A stretch of 64,000 bases of DNA from Bin55 sp965203735 (GTDB taxonomy: Bacteria; Pseudomonadota; Gammaproteobacteria; Pseudomonadales; Azotimanducaceae): contig OZ241909.1 of NCBI GenBank assembly GCA_965203735.1, forward strand, positions 1,488,001 through 1,552,000, in the 5' to 3' direction. Below the pieces are notes generated by a model. It was not told the origin of the DNA and ran no database searches. It saw only the letters and a program-made list of their open reading frames with translations. The position numbers and the translations under genes are program-made. Numbering within the stretch: position 1 is the stretch's first letter; each line of letters starts with the position of its first letter. Of the stretch, positions 1 to 7,238 are shown piece by piece.

Positions 1-381
1 AATGTTCTCCTTTATGAGTGAACGGCGATTGCTAACTCGTCCTGAACCCAATGCATGGTCTTCTAGAGCAGCAATCGGGGTAAGTGTGCTTCGACCGGGA
101 AAAAAGCGGAAAAAGGTGAGCCAAATTAGGCAGTCCGGAGCAATGAGATTCCGTCGCATTGTGGACCAATGAGCGTGCTCGTCGAATATCGAGCTAGCTA
201 CTGTTGTCATTGGTATACGTTCATAGAGTGGCTTGAACCACCAAAGCATGAGAAAGGCAAATACGGTGTTGGGAATGAACCATGTCACTACGAAGATGGG
301 TACAGCTACGACCAGCCAACCAGCAACTAACCGCCACCAATAACGTCGGGCAATTAACACCCCGAGGTCAATCGCTTCCAT
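1..381 (-). CDS. partial integral membrane protein, third gene of RDD-SpoIIM operon
   Basis: The start (ATG at 381) and the first 127 codons are visible; the gene runs off the left edge. The N-terminal third is rich in Trp, Arg and hydrophobic residues with one or two membrane segments (residues about 14-50), followed by the stretch WWFKPLYERIP and a soluble part. Proteins of this look follow RDD and SpoIIM-like genes in many gammaproteobacteria; they are membrane proteins of unknown function. The start lies 19 bp after the stop of the SpoIIM-like gene, so it is probably in the same transcript. The family assignment is by context and general look only. Confidence 0.6.
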   Translation of the reverse strand, partial: MEAIDLGVLIARRYWWRLVAGWLVVAVPIFVVTWFIPNTVFAFLMLWWFKPLYERIPMTTVASSIFDEHAHWSTMRRNLIAPDCLIWLTFFRFFPGRSTLTPIAALEDHALGSGRVSNRRSLIKENI

Positions 382-400
382 GCTTGTCCGCGGTCGGATT

Positions 401-1384
401 CTAATTTGAGCCTTGTCGAACTGCATCTCTACCAGCTAGAACAAAGTAACCGACAACGAGAATCCAGAATCCAATTCCCACGCCATACTTTAGGGTCGGA
501 GGAAGGCGCATCGACGACCAAAACGCTTCAATGAACGCCGCGAGGAAAAACATAATCATGGCTCCAAATACGAGAATGACCGCAGTTTTCCTCGCTCGAC
601 GAATCGCCATTGATCTTGCCATCGAACCTGGGGCCAGCATGGCTTGTCCGAGGCCGAGTCCTGCAGCTCCCGAAATAGCGATTGCAGTCAGCTCCAAAGC
701 GCTGTGCCCAGCGACGAACGAGAAGAGAGTTTCGCTGTAGCCGACCAAGACGAGATGTGTAAAGATCGCCGAGAGTACGGCACCATTTAATGAAAGTACA
801 ACAACGGTTCCGATTCCAAAGAAAATCCCGGTTGCTGCACAACGCAGTCCTATGGAAGCGTTGTTGTAAATATAGAAACCGAACATTCCAAGCCTTGATC
901 GCATCGGTCTGTCCTCGCTTTGCACGAAGCCGTCTGGGTCGTACATCTCTTCTACTTCTGCGATTTGTTGAGGTGACAAGACCGACTGAATATATTGGTT
1001 GTCGACAAGAATCAGCGACACAATCCCAGCTGCAGGAATCAGAAAGGCACATGTTGCAATGAGTAAGAGCATCCAGTTCCTACGCACCTCCGCCGGAAAA
1101 TTTCGAGTCACGAATTCCACGCTCTTGGCGACCCATCCCGATCGATTCTGATACACCGCATTGTGACCACGAACTGTCAGGTCGTTTAAACGATCAACCA
1201 AGGTGTTACTGTAGTTTCGGCTGCGAGCAATTGCCAAATCGCGCGCGATGTCTCTATAGAGCGTTATGAATCCGTCGACTTCTATGTCCCTAGCGCTTGA
1301 GCGCTTTGATTCATATGCGTCTAAGACTGAACGAAGCTTATTCCAGTCTTGTTCCCTGTTTTCGACAAAGTAAGCTTGTTTCAC
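401..1384 (-). CDS. SpoIIM-like (stage II sporulation protein M, DUF95) membrane protein
   Basis: A 327-residue protein with a soluble N-terminal part of about 100 residues, then several membrane segments (around 105-127, 185-215, 235-255, 270-290 and 300-320). The stretch AGHSALELTAIAISGAAGL matches the conserved core of the DUF95/SpoIIM family. In non-sporulating proteobacteria this family sits with RDD, MoxR and DUF58 genes, and its role is unknown; a link to sporulation is not implied here. Its ATG overlaps the stop of the RDD gene by 4 bp (ATGA), so the two are translationally coupled. Confidence 0.85.
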   Translation of the reverse strand: MKQAYFVENREQDWNKLRSVLDAYESKRSSARDIEVDGFITLYRDIARDLAIARSRNYSNTLVDRLNDLTVRGHNAVYQNRSGWVAKSVEFVTRNFPAEVRRNWMLLLIATCAFLIPAAGIVSLILVDNQYIQSVLSPQQIAEVEEMYDPDGFVQSEDRPMRSRLGMFGFYIYNNASIGLRCAATGIFFGIGTVVVLSLNGAVLSAIFTHLVLVGYSETLFSFVAGHSALELTAIAISGAAGLGLGQAMLAPGSMARSMAIRRARKTAVILVFGAMIMFFLAAFIEAFWSSMRLPPTLKYGVGIGFWILVVGYFVLAGRDAVRQGSN

Positions 1385-2172
1385 AAGCTTCCTCTGACGC
1401 CGTTTGCGTATTCCAGAACAGCCCGCACTGCTGCATCACCTCTAGATCCGTGGATGGGTCTCAGTATTTCTGCGAGTTCCTGAGCTCTTGGACCGGACAG
1501 TGAATCGACACGATCTTGAAAATCTGTAAGTGCAGTTTCTTCTGCGCGTGTTAACTTCACTGGAATCGTTGTTCCAACTTCAATTTTTGGTTTCTTTGAG
1601 CTCCGTCCCGTCTCGGTATATATCACGATGGTGTCTGCAAGGTGGTCACCGATTCGCTTGAATCCTTTTGACATTGCCATACTCACGAGTGCCGGGATAC
1701 AAAGTAAGCCTACATCGACTACTCGTAGCAGGTTTCTTAGCAGCGAGGACGCAAGTCGGATTGGCGTTCCGTCCGAGTTCACAACTTTGACATGTGCTAC
1801 GTTCTTTCCAGGTGTCCTGCCGTCATTGAATAATTCAAAAGCAACTCCATAAAACCAAGTTATTGCAAATGCACTTATCAAGAATAGGAACAATCCAATT
1901 TGCTCAAGTGGAAACAAGACTACGAGCATGCTGGCTACTGTTACGAGTGCAAGTTTGATGAGTTCATCGATCACAAATGCCTGAGCACGGGCACTGATTC
2001 CGGCCGGACAGAGATGAATGATCGCGCCTTCGGGAGTTTCCAATTGCTCGCGAGTGTCCGTAATCACATTTTCAAGCGGATGCGTATAGGTCAGGACGGT
2101 TCGTTCTGACTCCTCAAGGTCCTGTGGACTGGTCGACTCGATTCGACTTTGGTTTTGGAGTGGAACAGTCAT
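1381..2172 (-). CDS. RDD family membrane protein
   Basis: A 263-residue protein. After about 60 polar residues comes the RDD domain (about 63-190) with membrane segments near 72-110 and 140-165. The signature stretch FNDGRTPGKNVAHVKVV (around 113-129) is typical of RDD proteins, which are thought to take part in transport or ion exchange; function is not proven. The C-terminal 70 residues are soluble. Its first part is duplicated as a truncated copy at 15300-15560. It follows the DUF482 fragment by 41 bp, the same spacing as at the other copy, which shows the original order was DUF482-RDD-SpoIIM. Confidence 0.88.
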   Translation of the reverse strand: MTVPLQNQSRIESTSPQDLEESERTVLTYTHPLENVITDTREQLETPEGAIIHLCPAGISARAQAFVIDELIKLALVTVASMLVVLFPLEQIGLFLFLISAFAITWFYGVAFELFNDGRTPGKNVAHVKVVNSDGTPIRLASSLLRNLLRVVDVGLLCIPALVSMAMSKGFKRIGDHLADTIVIYTETGRSSKKPKIEVGTTIPVKLTRAEETALTDFQDRVDSLSGPRAQELAEILRPIHGSRGDAAVRAVLEYANGVRGSL

Positions 2173-2552
2173 ACTTAGTCAGTCACTTGCGAAAGGGTTA
2201 ATTAAGTACCTTGTCAGACCTTTGTGCGTTGCTGAAACTTCGAGAGATCGATGTCGTTCCGAAACGGAGAGTGTTTCTCGATGTATTCGATATCGTGCTC
2301 AACATATTGCTTTTCTTCCTCGAGAAATCGTGCGACAGCATAGCGAAAGCTATTCTCAGCAATGTAATGGGCCGAATAAGTAGCCTGAGGAAGATAGCCA
2401 CGCGCGATCTTGTGTCCACCCTGAGCCCCGGCTTCCACTCGTTGTAGTTTGTGCTTGATGGCGAAATCTATTGCTTGGTAGTAACAGGTCTCAAAATGTA
2501 GGAATCGGTGATCTTCGATGCATCCCCAGTTTCTACCGTAGACCGCGTCGTC
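1924..2552. repeat. left copy of ~630-bp direct repeat bounding the island
   Basis: This segment aligns without gaps to 15312-15940 at a constant offset of 13,388 bp. Two hand-compared 60-bp blocks gave roughly 88-93 percent identity. It holds the 3' end of the DUF482 gene, the 41-bp spacer and the first ~83 codons of the RDD gene. Similarity stops abruptly at both ends. Confidence 0.9.
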
Positions 2553-2573
2553 CACCAGAATCTTGTTCGACAT
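2214..2573 (-). pseudogene. 3' fragment of FemAB/DUF482-like acyltransferase gene
   Basis: 119 codons that match the last third of the intact 400-residue protein at 15602-16804 (shared RNWGCIEDHRFLHFETCYYQ and the C-terminal end TKV). Similarity begins just after the first few residues; the upstream two thirds are missing, replaced by about 70 bp of unrelated DNA and an IS3-family element. An in-frame ATG at 2573 could allow translation of the stub, but the protein would lack most of its fold. It is a leftover of the duplication that created the island. Confidence 0.85.
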
Positions 2574-2700
2574 GCCCGCCTCGAGGAACTATGCTTGTAA
2601 GATATGTTAGATGCGCCAAGCGCTCAAAGGATTCCGTGGGGTTTGTGGCACTTTTTGCAGACACCTTTGTACTAGCGGTTTTCTTAAGTAATACATTGGT

Positions 2701-3606
2701 CTATCGACCTTCGGTCTCCAGAATGACGTTTTGGACCGCGGGCTCCGCGCTGGCCATGCGTCGCATCACGTTGTAGAGTCCGACGATGTAGTCGTTGATG
2801 CGAACCGTCGCCGGCTTGCGAGTGTCGTAGCGACAGATCTCCCGCAGCTCCCGCTTGAGCTGACCGAAGAAGCTCTCCGCCGACGCGTTGTCCGCGCTGC
2901 TTCCCACCGCGCCCATGCTGGCTGTAAGTCCATGGTCCGTCAGCCATCGGGCGACGACCTTGCTGGTGTATTGCGTGTCGCGATCCGAGTGGAAGACGAT
3001 CTCCTTCGGAGCCACGCGCGTGCGGATCGCCATGGCGGCGGCATCGATCACCAGGCGACTGGTCTGTCGCTTGTCGAGGGACCATCCCACGCTGACGCCG
3101 TCGTACAGGTCGCGCACCTGACACAGGTACAACTTGCCGTCCACGGTGGCGAACTCCGTGATGTCGGACACCCACTTGTGTTTGGGCCGATCCGCATGGA
3201 ATCTGAAGCTCAGCAGGGCCTCGGCCACACAGCCCCGCGAAGAGCCTCGATTGCGCGATCTCCGACCGCTGGGACGTCCGAACAGACCGTGGTCTTTCAT
3301 CAAACGTCGCACGCGACGTTGCGCCACGTGAACGCCGCCCGGCTCCAGAAGTCGATGAACGCGACGAAAGCCCAGAACTCCATACCATCGCCGATGCAGC
3401 GATCGAATGCGCTCAAGCAACTTCGCGTCGCGATCCTCCGCTTCCCCGGCGACGCGACCTTTCCAGCGATAGTAGCCGGCTCGGGAAACCTGCAGCAGGG
3501 AGTATCGACGCACGACGGAAAGCGACCCGGTCGCCTCCGAGATCACTTGATACCTGGGTTGGAAGCGTGTGCAGAGTAGCCCGCAACTTTTTTCAAGAAC
3601 GCGCAC
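2701..3606 (-). CDS. IS3-family transposase OrfB (DDE integrase)
   Basis: This 301-residue frame carries the catalytic part of an IS3 transposase: an HTH_21-like region near 60-120, then the rve integrase core with first Asp in WVSDITEF, second Asp in FHSDRDTQYTS and the Glu in DNASAESFFGQLKREL. It has no good independent start and overlaps OrfA at 3543-3606 in the -1 frame, so it is probably made as an OrfAB fusion by frameshifting. An A6G run (minus strand 3593 to 3587) in the overlap is a plausible slip site. The frame is open throughout, so the element may still be active. Confidence 0.9.
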   Translation of the reverse strand: MRVLEKSCGLLCTRFQPRYQVISEATGSLSVVRRYSLLQVSRAGYYRWKGRVAGEAEDRDAKLLERIRSLHRRWYGVLGFRRVHRLLEPGGVHVAQRRVRRLMKDHGLFGRPSGRRSRNRGSSRGCVAEALLSFRFHADRPKHKWVSDITEFATVDGKLYLCQVRDLYDGVSVGWSLDKRQTSRLVIDAAAMAIRTRVAPKEIVFHSDRDTQYTSKVVARWLTDHGLTASMGAVGSSADNASAESFFGQLKRELREICRYDTRKPATVRINDYIVGLYNVMRRMASAEPAVQNVILETEGR

Positions 3607-3782
3607 TCGTGCTTCAGACGAACGTTCTCGCGACGCTCACGCTGCTCTCTCACCCATCGCGACAGCAAGCTCTGGGAAATCCCCAGCTCCTCGCTGATCT
3701 GCGTCTGAGACAGCTGAGAGTTCAACACGAGCGAAACGGCCTGCTCCTTGAGCTCCGGTTCGATCTTTCTACGCTTGGACAT
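3543..3782 (-). CDS. IS3-family transposase OrfA (helix-turn-helix)
   Basis: A 79-residue HTH protein: a basic N-terminus (MSKRRKIEPELKEQAV), a turn around LSQTQISEELGISQSLLSRW, and a short coiled region before the frameshift zone LKHECAFLKKV. In IS3 elements OrfA binds the ends and supplies the N-terminal part of the OrfAB transposase. It lies directly upstream of OrfB and overlaps it. Confidence 0.88.
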   Translation of the reverse strand: MSKRRKIEPELKEQAVSLVLNSQLSQTQISEELGISQSLLSRWVREQRERRENVRLKHECAFLKKVAGYSAHASNPGIK

Positions 3783-3904
3783 GATCGTGGACTTCCTCCT
3801 CCACAGTTGGTTATGCTAACGAACTGTTTCGGAACGTGCCACGAACTCGCGAAAAATTACTATACTTCACGAGTTTTGCGACAGACTCGAAGGAGAAAGC
3901 ACAA

Positions 3905-4291
3905 GTGAAACACACCACCACCACCGTAAGAAAAATTGGTTTCACATTGTTAGTGGCCTTACTGCTTGCTGGAACCACAATCAGTTCATTGTACCCTGAT
4001 AGCAATTGCATGCCCGACTGGCTGGCTTGTGAAAGGGACGCTGAAGGAGAATATAGTGATTGCAAACTAAGGCTCGACATCCTTAAATATGCGGGTCTCT
4101 TCCATTGTGATTCTATTCCTAATTACACAGAGGGTCCTAGTGAGCAAAAAGAGAATTGTAGGAAGGCAGTTGAAGCCTTGTACGAAAGGGCTCTGGAAAA
4201 TACATGCGAACGGGATAGACAAGAAGCGCTTGCACTTTGTCGAAGCAAGTTTGCGCCTTGTGTGTGGGACAATGCCCCTGTTGTGATGTGA
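3905..4291 (+). CDS. small cysteine-rich secreted protein, unknown function
   Basis: 128 residues from a GTG start; AGGAGA at 3891-3896 sits 8 bp upstream, and earlier in-frame starts would lie inside the IS end. Residues 8-27 form a hydrophobic signal-peptide core (IGFTLLVALLLAG). The mature part holds eight cysteines in a Cys-pair-rich helical pattern (for example ENC, NTC, ALC, APC), an even number that suits disulfide bonding in the periplasm or outside the cell. I do not recognise the family. It stands alone between an IS and decayed genes, and is followed by a good terminator. Confidence 0.6.
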   Translation: MKHTTTTVRKIGFTLLVALLLAGTTISSLYPDSNCMPDWLACERDAEGEYSDCKLRLDILKYAGLFHCDSIPNYTEGPSEQKENCRKAVEALYERALENTCERDRQEALALCRSKFAPCVWDNAPVVM

Positions 4292-4297
4292 CTATCC

Positions 4298-4333
4298 AAA
4301 CATGAGATGAACCTAGGACTTCTCATGTTTTTT
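4298..4333 (+). terminator. rho-independent terminator after the cysteine-rich gene
   Basis: Stem AAACATGAGA (4298-4307) pairs with TCTCATGTTT (4321-4330), with a 13-nt loop and a run of T after it. It starts 7 bp after the stop codon at 4289-4291. Confidence 0.8.
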
Positions 4334-4450
4334 CAGTCTCAAGTCGTTGCTAACGAAGATGGCTTGCGCGATCTTCTCGGGTGGCGCATTGATGCGTCTT
4401 GGTATGGGTTTTGCCGGACGACCGCGTTGTTTGTTGATTTGCTTTGTCAT
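4313..4450 (-). CDS. small basic protein with RGRPAKP motif
   Basis: 45 residues from an ATG at 4450, with AAGGA just upstream. It starts MTKQINKQRGRPAKPIP and continues PEKIAQAIF; the RGRP core resembles an AT-hook. Very small proteins of this look are often found next to methyltransferase genes in other bacteria. Here it lies downstream of a decayed methyltransferase-HNH gene on the same strand, so it may be the surviving end of a former two-gene unit. Its 3' end overlaps the terminator of the opposing gene. Confidence 0.5.
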   Translation of the reverse strand: MTKQINKQRGRPAKPIPRRINAPPEKIAQAIFVSNDLRLKKHEKS

Positions 4451-4496
4451 ATCCTTGCTTTAGGCCGCTAGTTTGGCGATGAGGTACCCCTGCCCA

Positions 4497-5400
4497 CTAT
4501 CGCGCTTGATGCGGTTGCAGTGAGTGCTGCCCGCAAAGTAGCTGCAGATTGTCAATGTGGTCCGTGCCCCCCCCTCTGATTGCGGTGACGATGTGGTCTA
4601 CCTCCAGGTTCGGCTTCTCGAGGTGTGTCCCACATCCAGTGCAGTCGCCCCTTGTTCTCCGTACAGCTGGATATTGTTGTCGAGGGAGCTGTAAATTGGG
4701 ATCTTTCCTATGTCGCTGCGCGTGGGAATGTCCGTCCGGCGGACGATCTTTCGGGTGAGGTCGTCGATTCGCGGGCACACCAGCTGAGCCGCCCTTTCGG
4801 CTATGTCGACGCCAATCCACAATCGATCCAATGCGTCCGCAGCGACGCAGGCGGTTACGGACCCCCAGAAAGGATCGAGATCGACGCTATTCACTTTGCT
4901 AGATTCTTGGATGATTCTGTCAAGCAGTGCGGGAGGCTTCTGGGTGGGATAGCAAGCGCTCCGCGAAATGTGCCTGAATAGGCGGTATGTCGGCAAGCGG
5001 GTCGCTGACATATAGACCTTTCAGTGTGGATAAATACTTCTTGTAGCGCGGCTTACCATCCACTTTAGCCGGCTAGTGAATCAAACCAGCCGCATCCAAA
5101 GCCTCGCATTTCTCAAGTGGATTCAGACTTTTGTGATTGTCTGATAATCGCCGTTGCGCTTTGGGTCGAAACTTGCCGTGAACCGGCGGAGCCCATACCC
5201 TGCCCGAAGAGAGAGCACACCTTTGTACAGGAGGTAGGCGGATGATCGCCAGCCTTTCCTCCCGTGAGTTTCTCGGCGTGCCAAAAGCCCAGGTCATCCT
5301 GTTTCCAGTCTTTCCGTGATCGTCAGCAAGAGGATTCGTACTGCTGATTCTGCGTTCGACTGTCGATCTGTGTGTAGTAGAGAATCGTATCGCAGTTGCT
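4497..5400 (-). pseudogene. decayed site-specific DNA methyltransferase fused to HNH domain
   Basis: Pieces in all three minus-strand frames line up as one broken gene. From the 5' side: DTILYYTQIDSR...QNQQYE (about 5340-5400), LEKCEALDAAGLIH (about 5075), PAKVDGKPRYKKYL, YPTQKPPALLDRIIQESS and DPFWGSVTACVAA (about 4850-4930, the degraded FxGxG methylase motif, with Trp and Val replacing Cys and Gly), then CTGCGTHLEKPNLEVDHIV and HIDNLQLLCG, an HNH nuclease motif. At least two frameshifts, a stop and a missing 5' end, including the DPPY-type catalytic region, show that it is dead. The 5' break at about 5400 coincides with the IS21 remnants. Confidence 0.8.
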
Positions 5401-5403
5401 GAC

Positions 5404-5664
5404 CTACCACTTTTGATTTAATCCATTTCCGCGTGTCCAGATCCAAGTGATATCATTTCTGAACTGCCTGTTGCCCGCCGTCAGCTCGGGATACGTCGCG
5501 AGACGCGTCCGAACGATCTCCTTGTACGGATCCAGCTTGTGCGCCCGACGCTTGCGCGCCGTCGTCGACGACCTCGACTCCCAGCGACCCACCGTCCGGC
5601 GATCCACTCCCAGCCGCCGAGCCGCCGCCGACTTCGACAGCCCCGACTCCAGCAACGCCTTCAT
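5404..5664 (-). pseudogene. IS21-family IstA N-terminal fragment (first)
   Basis: From an ATG at 5664 the frame reads MKALLESGLSKSAAARRLGV and DRRTVGRW, a resolvase-type HTH, then LDPYKEIVRTRLATYPELTA, the start of the IstA central region. The match ends near 5480 and the rest is junk to a stop at 5404. The integrase core is missing. GC content is clearly higher than in the neighbouring host genes. Confidence 0.65.
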
Positions 5665-5798
5665 TTCCACTCTTGTACTCCTGTCGTGCACCGCCGCTTC
5701 CCTCCTTGGAACGCCATGGTCCAATCGAAAGCGACATGTTCCCAATTCCTCCAGCCCGAACCCCTTCGGCAGGCCGAATTCAACAATAAAAATGCCTC

Positions 5799-5836
5799 AA
5801 AAGTGGGACATTTTTTCTTGACAAAAGTGGGACATT
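5799..5836 (+). repeat. IS21-type terminal repeat block (AAAAGTGGGACATT x2)
   Basis: AAAAGTGGGACATT occurs at 5799-5812 and again at 5823-5836, 24 bp apart. Short direct repeats of this kind are typical of IS21-family ends. The block separates the two IstA fragments. Confidence 0.6.
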
Positions 5837-5852
5837 CTAAGTTGTCACCAAC

Positions 5853-6200
5853 ACCGGGCGGCGACTCGAAGCGCACGCACGCCAGCCGGGTCGTCCGCAG
5901 ACGCTGGCGACGCGGCTGCACCGCGCGCTCCACCGTGCGCAGCGACACCTCGATCCCGTGCTGCTCCCGCAACTCCTGGCGCACCACGTCGGCGTTGCCC
6001 CCGTGGCGCAGAAAGCGCTCCTCCAGCCACGGCTCCAGTCCCTCCAGACGACGGGCCTTCGCCATCGGCCTCCACCCCTTCTGGCGCAGATAGCGCACCA
6101 CCGTGGCGCGGCTGCATCCCAGCACGGCGGCTTTGCGGTAGGGCGTGAGCCCCTGGCGGCGAAGACGCAGCATGTGCGCCACTTCCTCTCGAGTCTTCAT
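5853..6200 (-). pseudogene. IS21-family IstA N-terminal fragment (second)
   Basis: From ATG at 6200: MKTREEVAHMLRLRRQGLTP, then an HTH (AAVLGCSRATVVRYLRQKG), a region of predicted helices, and VRFESPPG, where IstA proteins normally enter the integrase domain. The frame then runs into the repeat block at 5836 and foreign DNA. It differs in sequence from the other IstA fragment, so at least two IS21-type elements contributed here. Confidence 0.65.
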
Positions 6201-6325
6201 GGTTCGGCGAACCTCCTTGTTCGACGGGGTCGACAGGATGGTAGCCTCTCGCTCTTGTTTCATGACATCTCCCTGCAAGCGAACAGCCAAGCTTCGAAGT
6301 CCGGCCTCGAGCCGTACTCCGGACC

Positions 6326-6388
6326 GTCAGTTCTGCTGTCGCCGTTGCGTCAGTTTTGATGTCGCCACTGCGTCAGTTCAATGTCGCC
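6326..6388 (+). repeat. three-unit IS end repeat (GTCAGTT..TGTCGCC)
   Basis: Three units spaced 23 bp apart begin at 6326, 6349 and 6372: GTCAGTTCTGCTGTCGCC, GTCAGTTTTGATGTCGCC and GTCAGTTCAATGTCGCC. The pattern is that of IS21-family transposase binding sites. The IstB fragment starts directly after it. Confidence 0.6.
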
Positions 6389-6389
6389 T

Positions 6390-6780
6390 GACAGAGGTCG
6401 TGGAGCTGCTGCACCAGGCGCAGGAAGCCAGGGACCTGCGGCGTCGCCTCCGCCTGCTCGCGAGGCCCGCGCTGCTGATCGTGGACGAGATCGGCTACCT
6501 GCCGATGACGGAGACCGGGGGCCGGCTGTTCTTCCAGCTGGTGAGCGCGCGGCACGAGCGGTCGTCGACGGTCCTGACGACCAACAAGAGCTTCGAGGAG
6601 TGGGGATCGGTGCTGGGGGACGACGTGATGGCCACGGCGATGCTGGACCGTTTGCTGCACCGGTGCCATGTGGTGAACATCCAGCGCTCCAGCTATCGCA
6701 TGCGCGAGTACCGGTCGAGATACAAGGCTCGGGAGAAGCTGCGGGGCGATGAAGGAGAAATTTTTCAGGGGGTGGGCTAG
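6390..6780 (+). pseudogene. IS21-family IstB C-terminal fragment
   Basis: The frame shows the C-terminal two thirds of an IstB ATPase helper: VVELLHQAQE, Walker B LLIVDEIGYLPM, the STVLTTNKSFEEWG sensor region and LDRLLHRCHVVNI. The N-terminal part with Walker A is missing, cut by the repeat block at 6388. The stop lies in a perfect 30-bp palindrome. Confidence 0.75.
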
Positions 6781-6793
6781 CCCACCCCCTGAA
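6764..6793. repeat. perfect 30-bp palindrome over the IstB stop codon
   Basis: The half TTCAGGGGGTGGGCT is followed at once by its exact complement, so there is no loop. There is no T-run after it on either strand, so it is not a standard terminator. It is probably part of an IS end or a stable mRNA 3' end. Confidence 0.7.
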
Positions 6794-6837
6794 GTTGCCA
6801 GAAGTGTGACATTTAAGTTGCCACAAGTGAGACATTT
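6792..6837 (+). repeat. two-unit IS21-type end repeat (AAGTTGCC..GACATTT)
   Basis: Two 23-bp units begin at 6792 and 6815, each starting AAGTTGCC and ending in a GACATTT-like string. They resemble the 5799-5836 block in composition (AAGTG.GACATT) and lie in the same orientation. Confidence 0.55.
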
Positions 6838-6854
6838 TTATTTGACATTGACAG

Positions 6855-6956
6855 GCGCGTCGCGCCGACAACCTGCTGCTGCTTGGACCGCCCGGCGTGG
6901 GCAAGACCCATCTCGCCATCGCCCTGGCGAGGGCCGCTATCCGCTTCGACTTCCCG
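6855..6956 (+). pseudogene. IS21-family IstB Walker A fragment
   Basis: Thirty-four codons read NLLLLGPPGVGKTHLAIAL and AAIRFDFP, the IstB Walker A region. This piece normally precedes the Walker B region, but here it lies downstream of the IstB C-terminal fragment on the same strand, so the pieces have been rearranged or come from different copies. It is fused directly to the broken end of the helical-repeat gene stub. Confidence 0.75.
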
Positions 6957-7128
6957 TTTTTTTCCGCCGAGCACTTGTTTCATCGCTTGGTGACACTGTG
7001 GAACCAGTCGACTGAGAACGTGCGATATCTCTGGCTGACCCCGAACTAGTGGCAAGCACGAGCCCGAGCACAAAGGCTCCCGCAATAACAATCAATCCGA
7101 CAAGAACGAACGAGAAATACTTGCTCAT
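6957..7128 (-). pseudogene. 5' stub of a fourth helical-repeat membrane protein gene
   Basis: About 57 codons: MSKYFSFVLVGLIVIAGAFV then LGLVLATSSG and a Ser/Thr-rich linker. It closely resembles the N-terminus of the intact gene at 9444-11324 (MKNYFLFGVLGLVIVAGAFA). The rest of the gene is gone, cut at the IstB fragment. It shows that the tandem family once had at least four members. Confidence 0.8.
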
Positions 7129-7238
7129 GTGCTCAAGTCAATAGATTCAACCAATTCACCAACACCAAGAGATGCGAGCAGTCTTGGTGCAAGCAAGCGA
7201 TTCTTGTTGACTCTGACCGGAACCGTGATTCTCATGTG

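Larger units (their letters stand above)
2641..3846 (-). mobile_element. IS3-family insertion sequence
   Basis: Two overlapping transposase frames (OrfA and OrfB) lie between imperfect inverted ends: GTTTGTGGCAC at 2641-2651 and GTGCCACGAAC at 3836-3846 (10 of 11 paired). Weaker pairing continues inward. The exact tips cannot be fixed by eye and no clear target duplication is visible. The element abuts the truncated DUF482 fragment on one side and a secreted-protein gene on the other. Confidence 0.8.

Noticed and set aside
2731..3579. Long plus-strand ORF (282 codons) across the IS3 element
   Set aside because: It is the antisense shadow of OrfB, a clear DDE transposase; the plus-strand protein shows no motif.
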